Positions 14,801 through 26,637 are shown, counted from the first letter of the stretch. The stretch is DNA of 64,000 bases from Gyrodactylus bullatarudis (GCA_012064415.1 SSNU01000055.1:868001-932000); one strand, 5' to 3'. Notes: generated from the letters alone by a model not told the origin. A program made the numbers and translations.

Positions 14801-17800
14801 TGATATTCTTGTATAATCTTAATCCTGAAATAACTCCTTTGATCAACCTCCAACTTTCAAATCAATAAAAGTTTTCAGTTAAAAGTTCGAAAAAATGAGA
14901 TTTTGGCGCCAAATGGGAACTTGAAAAAAGACCATATTTTTCATAAAGATAATTTTTTTTCAAATTTCATTTTCTTCAAATGGTAAAAGTGAGTAGGATT
15001 CCAAAAAATCTTCAACATATTCGAATTTCCGATGAAAAAATTGAGGTTCTGGTAAAAATCATAGTTTCCCAACTTCCATTAGATGATAATATCGCCTGTC
15101 TATTACACCACAACTAATCGATCAAAAAACCCTACCTCTGACAGGTGGGACAAGACAAAGCATCTAAATGACACTCACATCTATTTCTATACCTTTCTGT
15201 TCCCAGGAGAAGAACTCTTTGTTCATTCTTCTCTTTCACTACTGAGCTGAAGAAAAATTCCTCTTTCCTGCAATTCATCATTCGTTAGAGAATGGACTCC
15301 GATAAAGAGATGAAGGGAAGGTAAATAAACGATATCCACTTGAATCTCTGTTGATATGCATATAAGATACATTCGAAAATTAGAGGTAAATATATGAAAA
15401 ATTTGTTGACTTGAATGAAAAATTTCTTCTATTCAAAGTTTTAAGAGATTTTTGAGAACTATGGAATCATCACCATCATTTTTGGGAAAACTTTCTTTGA
15501 CCAAAAATACCCATCACCATTCGATTCTATGGGTTTAATTCTCTTGAAATTCAGACAGATAACAACACCTGATACCTATAGTTTTATTGAACCGATTAAG
15601 GGGCAATGGCAAATCCTCAAACCCTAGGTAAACTTTTTTTAAATAATCAGCAAAGTTAAATTCAATTTAAAACTGTTTTGAGATTTAGTCAAAAGCCTTA
15701 AGACTCATTGCTCAAACTAAAGAATCAATGCGGACTTGATCAATGGAAATTTCCCAGAAATAGCATTTATTTTGAAAGTTCTTTATATTATCTACTAGTC
15801 AGAAGTATTAAAATTCAAATTGGTTCTGTCTACTTGAAATCGTCTACTTTTAAATATGTTTCGATGAAACTTTATACTGCAAAGAATTCTTTAAAGAATA
15901 ATTTCATTTATCTAGTTTTAATGATATTTGAAATATTGGAAAATAAGTTGATATCAAAGTTTATCAACTCAATGACCCAGACAATAGCCCTCTTCCTTCA
16001 TATCATATTCTGCAATCCAAAGAGACCGAAGAAGAGTCCATCCAAGCTAAAGTGAGTCATTCATGTCAATTCACTCTAATCTTCAAAACAAAACTTTACT
16101 CTGAACCCTTCACAACACTTTCTCAATCGATAATTCGACTCGAATTCTCTGCTCACCTTTTCTTTGGTGCATAACTCATCAAGAGTAATAAACCACTAAA
16201 AAGGGTTTTCTTAAAAAACATATCAAGGTTGTAGTAAATGATTTTATTTTCTCAACCTTTTTATGAAATATAACTCATTTTTTCAGGGTAATCACGATAT
16301 ATCATGTTGTGGATGCCGATGAGTCCGGCCAGATAGTTTTATCAGTTGTGGAAAAGTTGTGGCGGGGACTTATGAAACATTTTGGTTTCTACATTGTACG
16401 ACTCCAAAGAGTCTTTAGATCAAAAGGTAAGAAAAGAAATGCATTGGTATAATTTTAATTTTATTCTAATTGAAAATCTTGAGAATGCCAGACTTTAATT
16501 TTTCCTCAAAGAACTGCTTAATCTTTTCCAATTGTTCCTTGAATAAAAGTTTAATTCTCTCGATTAACTTGTCTCCGGTCCTATCTAAGGCTTTGTCTAT
16601 TTGTGAATTGAAGGGATTTCTTATCATATTCCCAAAAAGGCCTCTCTTGTCCAATTCACTCCTTGCTACAGCAGCATAACTTGGCAGTAAAAGTGTGCAG
16701 AAAAGAATTGAAATTATAACTGAAATCTTCATTGATAAAATTTTTATTCAATGATTTTATTCTTATACTCCAGTCTGTGGGTTTGTTTTAAGAGGTGCAC
16801 TTTGCTAGCTCACCGATTATGATGATGCAAAAGAACTAAACCAAGAATTCAAACACATTTTTATTTATAAATTTTTATTTTACAAAAAGTCAAAAATTAA
16901 AATTAAAAAATCACATAAACAGCCTCCCGAATCTATTTGCCAAAGGGTAGTTTATCTTTGAGAAATTTCTTGATATCGTCAATATTCTGGAGTTTATCTG
17001 TGACAATTTCGAATTTATCACGTAGGAAACTCTCCAGTCTTGAGACTATGTTGGTCTCGACCGTTTGAAGTTTCGACTCAATCATTGAGTCCAACTCATT
17101 CTTTAGACGTGATAATCCTAAAAGGTTTCGCTTTGCAATTCTCTGCTCTTCTTCTTCAGAGGAAACTTGAAGAACAAAAATAGCAAGAATAATTTTGGCC
17201 AAAAGCATTTTTCTATAAATAAATTCCCTCTATTGTAGTTTACGTGCATTTATATATAAAACCAATTTTGTATTTACACCTGACATCTGTTAATCCATCT
17301 TTAATTTAGATCAATCAAGTGGTCGCTTTAAAAGAATATGCTGCTTTCCAACATTTATCGTCTGTATAGCCTGGCTTTTGGCTGTTCTAACATTGATCTT
17401 TATGATTAACAAGCTATCAGAAAACTTCCCCACAAATGTTAACCAATACAAGGATTTCCTTCCAGTATTCGTGATTGTATGCGGTATAACATTCCTTGGT
17501 AGTATGGGCTGTTGTCCAACCTTTTTTAATATTATCAAAGCTTTCTTTGTATCACCAACAAGGTAGGGTGATCTGAACATAAAATTATCTACTCAAGTTA
17601 TAAATAATAATCGATAATCCTCTAATTAAGGGAACTTAATGCTGCCTCCAGGGAGTATGTTCGATTCAAGACAACTGCCGACCTGAATAAGAATATGACA
17701 TCTAGTACATCATTAATTGGAGACAGTACACCAATCGTTGAGATTGAACTGGGTACCAGCGGTTTCAAAAGGAAGCAAGCCTACCTAAAGAATCTGTTCA

Positions 17801-20800
17801 AGTATCTTTACTCGTCAAACAAATCAAAAGCTGCCGCCTGTAATGCAGACATGTTGTCAAAGTCAGAATTCCAGAACGCTTGTAAACTGGTGACTGATTT
17901 TGATTGCTTTCTACGCGAGAAGCAGACTCGCATTATCATTTGCATAGACGCGACCGGAATGGAGAACAGGGAAGGCCTGGCAAAATTGATCTATCGAATG
18001 CATAGTCTGTTACTTGCTGATCCTGACTCTCCAGTTGCTGTGGTAATTCATGCAGATTATAAAGTAAGGTTTATTCATGTTAATTTTGGTTTTGGTGACA
18101 TATCTCGCCTCAGCCTGTATCTAATTTTTAAACTAGTGATGAAATGACACTCCTCACTTTCCCAGAGAAAGTTAAATTGAGGATATTAGAATTGAAAAAT
18201 CAACCACAGTGCACAACGACTCATTGTCGTATCCATCGTATTCCTATTGTATGAAGAAGTTAAAAAGTTAGATTCAAAGATTGCTTTTTCTCTAATTTTA
18301 ATAGGCAAATGATAGAATAACAAAGATTTTCGCGTTGAACAATGAAGAGAAAAAAAACAATACGAATGCTAATAAAAGAGTTATTAAACTTCAAATGTGA
18401 AAAAAGATAACAAACTCTGTAGAGATCAATCAATTTGCTGATATAAAACTGAAATCTAGTGGAAAAAAGAAAGATTTCAATTCCAATTCTTTATTTCTCT
18501 CTCCCTCTCTGGTGATCAACGTGAAATACTTTTGCCAGTTTCATTTTTAATTACTTTGAATGACTCTGGATGTGAAAGTGTCAGTTAATCTTTTCCATAT
18601 TTTTTAATTTACAATCTCAAGGTACGCAAAGATTTGCATATCATGCTTCTTTTCCTCATGCACCTTATTAAAATGGGGAATTTAAGAATTTTTTAGAATC
18701 TAGGTCGACTTTTACGAGAAATTTTTGAAAAAATCCATCCAAACCTCGAGTTGCATTTTTTTGGATTTTTGTTGATTTCAAAAGTTGATTTTTAGGATCA
18801 CAAAAAGACAATGATACCGATCAGAACCATAAAGATTGTAATAAGCTCATCCTTATTCAGAGATCACGAAAATTTCCTTGATTCATTCAAGCATGATCAA
18901 AAAATCGAAATTTGATTTTCAAAAGATTATGGGTTGATTCTCAAAATCTAATTCAGCATATTTGGTTTCTCTGTCTAAGCGTGATCATAAAACTTTCAAA
19001 TTTCGATTACTCTGAAATCCCAAAATTTTTCCAACTCTTTGATTTTAGCTCCTCTTCGGCGATGTTAATGCATACAAAGAGAATCCAGAGGCCCTGTGTC
19101 AAGTGTTGAGTGACAGTTATCATCTAGTCCATACCAGTTTGCATTTGCCCATATACCTGGACCCCCTACAAGATTCAATTGTCCTTACAAAGGACACAAG
19201 AAGCTCAAACAACCCAGCAAATTTAAATAATACAACCAACTTTGCACTGCTAAATAAACTGGTACACTTCCTTAAATTAGATTCATAAAGATTGGTTAAT
19301 AAACTCATTTTTTTAGCTGAAATCAAACGTCATTCACCAGGCAAGTATGATGGAACGAGAGAAGACTATTGAGTCTGCCCCAAAACCTGTGAAACGTATC
19401 GCTGGAATAGCTGAACTCTACCTGGATGGTTCCGAATTATCAGATTTAAATTTAAAAATTATCAAAAAGTTGGTCGCTCTGACTGCCTTCACAAGTAGAC
19501 TTTTGCGCTTGAAACATGTTACGGTCAATACGAATCAACTAGTTGCCTGGGTAACATTAATCGAACATTGGCCCTTTCATATAATATATCTGACCACAGT
19601 CCTAAATGAGATCACTGATGGTTCTTTAGATGATGCCTTTTCGAATAAAGTCCGTCAGCATATGAATAAGGATATTGAAAAATCCGAATTGGACTTGGAA
19701 ACCCTCATTAGTCTGGTAAGTTCAAAAGGTTTTCAATCATATTCAATGCCTTTTGCAGTGAATTAAGCAAGATATGAAACTCAATAAGGAAGTTGTTAGA
19801 AAAACAATGCAATTCATCTTTTGATATTTTATTTTTTTCAAAATTAAGATAAAAATTACATTAAATTTATATTCTGATTTTTGATATTGAATAAATCCAT
19901 CATGCCAAGAAAGCAGTACAGCCAAGATATACAAAGAAGAGCTATTTATTTGTATCAAAGAAGTGATTAGTGGTCTCAATTCGTTAAACACATGGGAATG
20001 CCATATTTAACAGCTTACCGAGGGAGTTTTTACCTTGAGAAAACGCCACAATTTCCTTAAAGTCGAAGAGAAATTTTTTTCATGACTCGCATTCAATCTT
20101 TTGTCTATCCTATGGCTTGTGAATACGCTGATTACGAATCTACAGTTGTTCTCACGCGATTATTTTTGGCGATGATATGATTCACGTAATTTATCAAAAA
20201 CGTCCGAAAATCCGCTTAGAATCATATTTGTAGGTATATAAGAAAAGGTAATTTTATTCACTGAATGTACATTTCTTTATGGTTCATCAGTAGTGACACA
20301 TAAATAATGATAAAAGTTAAGAATTCATTGAAAATAATATTTTACAAATTTTGAAAGAAGTATAGTAAAAGTTGAAAATTAGATTATATGTGAGCTGAAA
20401 AAACACCAAAACTCTCCAATAAATAGCAACAGGGGAGAGAAAGGTGAAAAAGCTCACATAGGCCAGGGTAATTGAAGGTTATAAGAGTAGTTTTTTTGAA
20501 CACACAGATTTGGCTTAAAGTGATTGATGAAGAATTTCTCCTTCACTCCTTTTGTAAAATATTATTTTCAATGAATTCTTAACTTTTATCATTATTTATG
20601 TGTCACTACTGATGAACCATAAAGAAATGTACATTCAGTGAATAAAATTACCTTTTCTTATATACCTACAAATACGATTATTTTTGGTTCAGAAGTTATC
20701 AATCAAAGGTTTTCAAAAAAAAAGTTTTAAACGAAAATTATTTTTTTGAACAAAAATCAACTCTCTTTTAATTAGTATACCGCGAGCTTGACGAATGATA

Positions 20801-23800
20801 GAGCTAAGATCTTTGCGTATCCTAGGAGATTAATAAATTTCCTATCGAATGGGTGGTAAACGAAGTATTTTCTGAGGCTTGAAGGAATAATAATGAGTTG
20901 CTAAACGACGTGTGATAGAACTATCACTGTGGGGACTTTAAGGGTTAATGAATTGCATTATTTCCGTATTGTTTTTCACAACTTCCTTATTGAAGTTCAT
21001 ATCTAATGAACTGCAATAGTATTAACTTTTTTAAAGACGCATCTTCATGTTAATTTACGCCTTGAATCTTTGTTAGATTCAATCAAATTTACTCAAGTTG
21101 CCGCATTATGTATCCAGTCTAATGGCCGATGACAAAGATCCTGAAAAATTGCTCAGCTATGTAAAGAAGGACTGCAAGTATATATTCACATTAAGTGACA
21201 TGAAAAATTTGCTCTCTTCCACCCTGTTCATCAGTCCCTTTATTAAAACAGTTCTTGAAATGTTATCTTCTGACAGTAATACCAAACTAACAAAGTCTTT
21301 ATCCACCTTTGTACCTAATTCAGACCAGGGCCAAGCCGCCTATCAGACCCTGGATAGTCAAACAGTCTCGAATAGTCAGGATGTCACCTCCTCTGATTAT
21401 ACAACGCAGAACTTGCAAAATCCTACAATTTGTATGAAGGAACATTCTATGCTAGTCAAATCGAAGGTAAGCGACCTTTTCTGATGCCAATTCTATAGTG
21501 GGAATTAGATGGATGTTCTAGGACTCTTGAGACGAATTTCTGAATTAGTAGAAGATATTTATGCTCCGATTGTACAATGATTTAGTTAACATCGATAAAG
21601 ATCTAATAATAATAAAAATTTTAAATCAGGATATGACAAAGTAAAAAATTTAATGCATTTTTTCTATTGCATCTATGATTTATATCAATCGATCTTTTTT
21701 CGTTTATATGGTTTGGTTCTTAAATAAATTATCTAGTCTTGTGAGTTCTGAGTAAAAATTATTCAAATCCTGGTGGAAACATCTTTGAGCTCTAACCTGA
21801 TCAAAGTAACACATAATACCGGTAAGACGTTTCAGTAAAGAATAATCTAAAATTTGTTTTAAACTAGAATTCTGAGCCAAATTGACGATGAAATTCTTCG
21901 AAACTTTTCTATGTTTCTACTATTCTCTAATCGGATGAAACTGATGGGGATGAGATCATAAAAATATTTATTAAATTTAAAAGAAATATTAACCCATCAT
22001 GTCCCAAATTAATTTTTTCATCCCAAAAATTAGAACATTAGTAACCTCATCAAAATAACTGCGCTTATTCCGAATCTGAATTCCTTTGTGAAAGCCGACT
22101 TATCATTTCAAAGATTGGCATTTTTGGCTCCAATCCGGGTTATCCATTAAACTATAAGAGATATCATATCATTGAACATTGGAAATCTACAGCTAATGTT
22201 TTTCGGATAGAGAGTTATTTTATTTTTCCAGCAAATAGGTTTTCAAAAAAACCTCTTAAATATTTGACTGGATTTTCAAAAAATCACCCTTCTTCAAGTA
22301 ACTATGATGTGCACCAGTGAAAAGCCATCTTAATGAACTAAACACATATTTTTGTAGCTTAATAAAGTCTTCTTTCAGTTCAAATTATCGCTCAGAAAAG
22401 TGTTGTGTTCCACTGATGGAACAATGGGACATGAAGGATTAAAAGTTTAAGAAGATCAAAATAATGTGTAAGCTGAAAAAAACACTAAAACTCTCCAGCT
22501 TGAATTTATTGTGTATAATCTTCTTAGACTTTTAATATTTCTTTCAAAAATTGGTAAATTTATTAAATTCGGCCGAGAACTCCAATAATAATAATATTGA
22601 CTCAATTTTTTTATAAAATAAACTTTACTTTCGAGTCTACATGATACACATCTTGGAGGGATAAACACGTACAACGACTTATTATTTTATCGATTTCATT
22701 ATAAATTATATCATGAATAAAGGTGTTCTTCAAGATTTATTTGATCTATGATGAGCTTCATCTCTTAAAAATGAAAAAATAAGCGGAAATTGACATGAGA
22801 AAAAATCAACTGATATCTCTCAGAACAAATAAAAGATTATCCTCAAAATTCTCACCACCATTATTCCCTGTCGATCATTTGGCTGGACAAAAATGGGGAG
22901 TATTCATTGGATACTATCCAATGAACTAAAAAAAACAAGAGCTAGCAAACACACTTGAGCAGAGCAAAAGTGGAGAGATTGGAAATACGCTCTACTTTTT
23001 TTTCAAGTTTATCTTTCATTTGGTTCTGTATTTGTTGTATTCAAATCATGGATTAGAGAATGGAACAAAAAAATTAAGAGAATAGAAAGATCTGAGTCTG
23101 TGATAGACAAAATGATTCAAATTCAGTTTTTTCCAAATGAAAAGATTCATCCATTCAGGAATGTACAAGGAAATTTAACAAGGTCTCTTCAAGGGCTATA
23201 CATCCAATGGGCATATTTTTGATTCATCAAGAACTTTCATTTTGTTGACTAGTGCTTTAATTCGATGTGGTTGAGTGTCACATCTAGCCTCTGATATGAA
23301 ACTCAACAAGCTAGCTATTTGTTTGATAAAATTTCAATCAACTGGTCTTCTTGTTCGATTCTCGGCTATGGTATACTGAGTGTTATACTAAAGATGTTTG
23401 GATTGTTTCTTTGCCAACTTATAAACTATACCTTTTTGCAGTTCGTTAAGGAAATTCGATAAGGAATTTGTGAAATTCATTAAGGAATAGTATTTTAAAA
23501 TGTCATTATTGAAGGAAGATATGAAATTCAATAAGGAAGTTGTGAGAAACGATATGGAATTAATGCAATTCATTAAGGAATATTCATCAAGTTTTATTCG
23601 TCAATCAAAGATATCAATCCTTCGCTTGCAAGGGGTCAAAATTAAGATAAAAATTACTTTAAATGTAGTGAATAAATTCAATTATCTCAATTAGTCTTCT
23701 GATTGGTAAGCTACTGGATAGATGAGTTTAGTGTGGTTTTATGTAAAGATTGGTCTCAATTCATTAATCACATGGGAGTGCCATATTCAACCGCTTACAA

Positions 23801-26477
23801 ATGAATCCGCAATCCCAGAGAGAGTTTACCTCGAAGAAGAATGATTGTTGATATCAATTATTAATGTCAAAAAACGCCACAAGTTCTACAAAGCTTAACT
23901 GATCACATCGAACGTTGAACAATGGAGAAAACATGAGAAGATCGCAGAGGAAGCCAAATAAACTCTAGATAAAATAATACAATTCACAAACCATGTGAAA
24001 TATTGCGAAAAGAAGATAAAATTTTCCTTTTATGAATTGCATTAATTCCATATCGTTTCTCACAACTTCCCTATTGAATTTCATATCTTCCTTAACGAAC
24101 TGCAAAAGGTATACACGCTGAGTTTAAGACAAGATGTGTGACTTTTCCGCATAGAATTAGAGATAATAAAAGACCAAAGCACTCATCCCAATGTATGTCA
24201 GAATCGCTAAGAAATTACATCAAATTATTCTTTTGGTCCATATATCTTACTTCACTTGGGTTATAGTAATTTTATCGAGAAGAATTACATCAAGGTCCAT
24301 TTGTGAGCCATGCTTAGACTTTTACATGAACTTTACTTCAGAGAGCCAAACATGGTATCCTAGTCTTAAGCGTTCAATGTTCTATGCCTTAGACAAAAAT
24401 TGATGTTTTGACCATGAAAAATACACTATTTTTTTCTTTCAACTTTCATGCGAAAAAAGACTCGATTTTTTCTAAGAGCCCTATCATTATTCAAAAATCT
24501 TAATTTTGTCCTTTCTCGTAGTAAAATTCATTGAAAAAATCTTGGCGCATTTTCAAAAATTGTCATTTTCAATCGAGATTTTGTATACCAGAACAAACTC
24601 GAAAACGTATGGTTCTATAGGAAAAATGCTTAGTTTTTGATAACTTTCAAATTGAGACTAAGACTGGGAAAAGTTGAAAAATTTGTCCTACTCTAATCAG
24701 TATTTTAAAATCAATCTTGTATTTGTTTATTATTTCCCTCTTTGTCAGCAAATTGACAAATGACCATTCTCGCACTTGAATGAAATTAAATCAATGTCCC
24801 ACTACCAATGATTAGATGAGACCAATTTGCATTTTAGTTCATTCAGATAAAAAAAATTGGAACGAATCTCTGCATTATTCTCCCATACACACCACCGCCG
24901 GTCATCCATCCGACCCCTCCCCATCCAATTTCTATTTTTTCTCTTCACTCGTTCAATTTATTCATCAAGTTTCCTCTTCCTTCGTTTCCCACCCAACATA
25001 GAGAGAAAGAGAGGAAAGTTTATTATGGCCAGTTTTTCTCTTACTTATTTACCTAATATCTATAGAGGGAAAATTGTTTTTTTTTCTCTAAATAAATAAA
25101 TTTATTCCAGCTTTGGAATGTAGAGACTCAAGAGCTTGTAGGGTGGGATTTGTATATATTCTCGAATGGGTATGCCAAGTTCATTACATTATCTCATTTT
25201 TATATACACGCGTGTGTGTGGGGAAACTCTTGAGGACGATGAAATCAAACTTTTTTATCTGACACAAAATTCCTGTTTAGTTTCACAATAAAGTTATTGG
25301 GGAGGGAAAAGAAATCTGTTTTCATCACTCTTTTTAAAAACCGATTGACAATGAAATGTATTTTTTCTATTTCTAGTCTGAACAGAGCTCAATAAAATTG
25401 AATCAAATGACTGTGGAACAGGTCTGTCTCTTAATCGATCTGATTGGGAGTATATCCGAGGCGAATGCAAATCTGTACAAGACCAAAATACGCCAGCATA
25501 ACATAACAGGCATGGTCCTCTCAGTTTGTGATCTGGATCAACTTCGATCTGAACTATCGATGACTTTTGGGGATTGGCAACTTCTACAGAATCACATCTT
25601 GAGGCTACGCCAGCAAAAGAGTATAGGTAAGCTTGAAAAGTACAAAAATCCGTTGGAGGCCAGTCTATCGCTTACGCCAATCGACTCAGTGAGAATGACT
25701 CCCTCAAAGAATCTATACAAAAATCCCAAATTCTATGAACAAGATGAAAACTTTCATAGAGCCTCAATGCGAAGTAAACTTTCCAATAGATCACGGAGTC
25801 ATTCTCGTGATGGTGTCCATCGTTCTAGCAGTAAGAGCTCTCATCACTTTAAATGCACAAAGCCGGCTGAGGAATGGACCACGAGTCAAGACGACGAAGA
25901 AGAGAGCAACATTGAGTCTGAAGGTATTGTAAACCAGTTCTATGTCCAAGATGATGCTACTACGAATACCTGTGAAAGTGTAGATGATACATCTGGTTAT
26001 CCCTTGAGGACAAAATCGAAAAAAGTTTTTGAACCGGAACGTTTCAATTATTCAGCAATTCAAAATCAATTTGAAGCTACATGGGACTTTGAGGTCGATC
26101 AAAAGACAACAAAGAGAAATTCAAAATCAAAGATTCATCCGAGTAATTTCGAACAAATCGAAATGAACCCTTTCATCCATCAGAAGAAGAAGGGCAGAGA
26201 ACCAGAAAATAACCAGTGTACCTGTGAATCTTCCAGTTACTATGGAAAGCGTAATCAAACTTCTACTTCTGCGTCAAGCAGTGAAAATTTAATTGAAGAC
26301 CAATTCTCCAACGAGGAAGAAGACTACGATGATGAATATCAATCGAATACCTCAGGAATCGATGAGGTACACGCTAACCACTACAACTCTCGGAATATCC
26401 TTGGTCATCCAAGTATCAAGTCTTCCTCAAATCAGCACCATCATGATAAATACCCGATAAAAGATTGTGAAGTTTAA
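5897..26477 (+). CDS. KIDINS220: KIDINS220/ARMS-like KAP NTPase-domain membrane scaffold (11 exons)
   Basis: Exons 5897-6119, 12122-12319, 12415-12594, 15916-16051, 16287-16426, 17310-17562, 17631-18063, 19049-19261, 19317-19715, 21077-21466 and 25377-26477. Every junction is GT..AG, the phases match, and the total is 3666 nt (1221 aa). KIDINS220 is a membrane scaffold for neurotrophin-type receptor signalling, built from ankyrin repeats, a KAP NTPase-like domain with four membrane segments, and a SAM-like domain. Seen here: a Lys/Glu-rich start; a KAP start (VGIF); two membrane segments in exons 3-4 and two in exon 6; a Walker-B-like strand (TRIIICIDATG) in exon 7; family motifs LYLDGSELSDLN and LIEHWPFH in exon 9; and the SAM-like core CDLDQLRSELSMTFGDW in exon 11, followed by a Ser/Asn/Asp-rich tail ending DCEV. 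Ankyrin repeats are not in the 5.9 kb upstream. Either 5897 is an internal start of a longer gene, or this homologue lacks them. The 5' end is uncertain; the rest is firm. Confidence 0.9.
6660..7045. repeat. Inverted repeat of a dispersed family
   Basis: TACCTGACTATGTTGTCTTC and TTGGTCTATCTGTAGAAAAA near 6680-6725 are mirrored at 6990-7040. Single-arm copies occur at about 29868-30075, 36622-36890 and 53560-53710. Confidence 0.7.
7222..7260 (+). ncRNA. Hammerhead-like motif, probably inactive copy
   Basis: GAGT, CTGAAGA (7226-7232), GACCCGGC, GAAA (7241-7244), a TTTTGAAAAT stem III, and ACTC at 7257-7260 for stem I. Two G bases stand where one non-G cleavage base is needed, so self-cleavage is unlikely. 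The flanks match 43860-43990 in part in inverted order. Confidence 0.5.
10795..10830. repeat. CT and TA simple repeats
   Basis: A (CT)n run followed by (TA)n in KIDINS220 intron 1. It explains the low-complexity ORFs predicted there. Confidence 0.8.
11504..12049. mobile_element. TIR DNA element (CC(T/C)TAAAGTC ends)
   Basis: Starts CCCCTAAAGTC and ends GACTTTAAGG. Its last ~165 bases (from GTTTGACGAATGATAGAG) are nearly identical to those of the element at 20055-20943. No coding capacity. Confidence 0.65.
12863..13652. mobile_element. Long foldback element (~790 bp) in KIDINS220 intron 3
   Basis: The terminal arms TATATATGTCACTGTAAATT / AATTTACAGTGACATATATA continue through GTAAGTATGCTTACTTAC-type short palindromes and TCCTCAATAGTTTTATCATA. 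At 13400-13480 the inner arm is mirrored. No ORF. Confidence 0.8.
14430..15085. repeat. Foldback element in KIDINS220 intron 3
   Basis: AGTTGGGAATTTATGATTTT and TCATTTTTCGAACTTTTAAC are mirrored at 14830-15085. A relative lies at 40075-40750. Confidence 0.7.
16460..16465 (-). terminator. Polyadenylation signal of secreted peptide gene 1
   Basis: AATAAA on the minus strand immediately after the stop codon, giving a minimal 3' UTR. Confidence 0.5.
16466..16732 (-). CDS. Small secreted prepropeptide, paralogue 1 (88 aa)
   Basis: An intronless 88-aa ORF lying antisense inside KIDINS220 intron 5. Residues 1-21 form a signal peptide (basic start, hydrophobic core ILFCTLLL, small residues at the end). 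A short spacer ends in the dibasic site DKR at residue 30. The remaining 58 residues start GLFG, contain no cysteine and read as long amphipathic helices alternating Lys/Glu with Leu/Ile/Phe (KIKQFFEEKL). A polyadenylation signal AATAAA begins at the base directly after the TAG stop. The neighbouring ORF at 16933-17208 has the same architecture, so the two look like a tandem duplication. I do not recognise the family. The layout fits linear antimicrobial, cytolytic or regulatory peptides, which is inference from architecture only. Confidence 0.7.
   Translation of the reverse strand: MKISVIISILFCTLLLPSYAAVARSELDKRGLFGNMIRNPFNSQIDKALDRTGDKLIERIKLLFKEQLEKIKQFFEEKLKSGILKIFN
16874..16879 (-). terminator. 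Polyadenylation signal of secreted peptide gene 2
   Basis: AATAAA on the minus strand, 54 bases past the stop codon. A second copy lies at 16860-16865. Confidence 0.5.
16933..17208 (-). CDS. Small secreted prepropeptide, paralogue 2 (91 aa)
   Basis: An intronless 91-aa ORF about 200 bases upstream of paralogue 1 on the same strand. Residues 1-16 form a signal peptide (core IILAIFVLQV). The propeptide is acidic (SSEEEEQRIA) and ends in KR at residue 27. The 64-residue remainder starts NLLG, parallel to GLFG of paralogue 1, has no cysteine, and shows heptad-like amphipathic helices (SRLESFLRDKFEIVTDKL) ending KLPFGK. A TATATAAA element lies 41 bases upstream of the ATG and AATAAA 54 bases after the stop, so this looks like a complete compact gene. 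Function unknown; it could be an antimicrobial or venom-type linear peptide or a peptide hormone precursor. The conserved processing site argues against a chance ORF. Confidence 0.7.
   Translation of the reverse strand: MLLAKIILAIFVLQVSSEEEEQRIAKRNLLGLSRLKNELDSMIESKLQTVETNIVSRLESFLRDKFEIVTDKLQNIDDIKKFLKDKLPFGK
17249..17256 (-). promoter_or_regulatory. TATA box of secreted peptide gene 2
   Basis: TATATAAA on the minus strand, 41 bases upstream of the ATG at 17208. The spacing suits a transcription start about 10-15 bases before the ATG. A weaker TATAAG at 16762-16767 precedes peptide gene 1 but is very close to its ATG. Confidence 0.5.
20055..20943. mobile_element. TIR element CCTTAAAGTC...GACTTTAAGG, second copy
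   Basis: Perfect 10-base TIRs. The sequence outside the inner hairpin matches the copy at 11504-12049 closely (for example CTGAGGCTTGAAGGAATAAT). It is inserted in the transposon remnant and is itself split by 20227-20672. Confidence 0.7.
20227..20672. mobile_element. Hairpin MITE (446 bp) nested in the TIR element
   Basis: Arms of about 120 bases: TTTGTAGGTATATAAGAAAA at the left and its complement at the right, with TTCATCAGTAGTGACACATA mirrored. No ORF. Confidence 0.8.
23430..24115. mobile_element. DNA transposon remnant, second copy
   Basis: TIR-like ends TTTTGCAGTTCGTTAAGGAA (left) and its complement at 24085-24106. Subterminal repeats of ATTCATTAAGGAA-type words occur at 23440-23580. 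From 23748 it reads DWSQFINHMGVPYSTAYK, then a TGA, then IRNPRE, homologous to the fragment at 19962-20020. Confidence 0.6.
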
Positions 26478-26631
26478 TGAATGTAAAGTGATAATTGTTT
26501 TCCTACTCTTTGGTTTCTCTCAACTAGTCTCAAGGCATGTAAAATTCGAGAATACGTACGTACGTGTAGCTATTAAAACAATTTTTTCAATCCAACGAAA
26601 GAAAGCCCTATTATATATAATTCAGTATTGT

Positions 26632-26637
26632 AATAAA
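26632..26637 (+). terminator. Probable polyadenylation signal of KIDINS220
   Basis: AATAAA about 155 bases after the KIDINS220 stop codon. The gap to the convergent HSPBP1 gene (26478-27330) shows no other gene, only AT-rich sequence with TA runs. Confidence 0.45.

Larger units (their letters stand above)
19743..21035. mobile_element. DNA transposon remnant with transposase HTH fragment, carrying nested elements
   Basis: The ends (TTTTGCAGTGAATTAAGCAA; AACTGCAATAGT) match those at 23430-24115. From ATG 19902 the plus strand reads MPRKQYSQDIQRRAIYLYQR, then a TAG, then WSQFVKHMGMPYLTAYR, which looks like the N-terminal helix-turn-helix of a transposase. It is interrupted by the element at 20055-20943. 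Confidence 0.6.

Noticed and set aside
24191..24403. 70-aa ORF just after the 23430 transposon
   Set aside because: Checked for a transposase DDE segment; no convincing motif in any frame.
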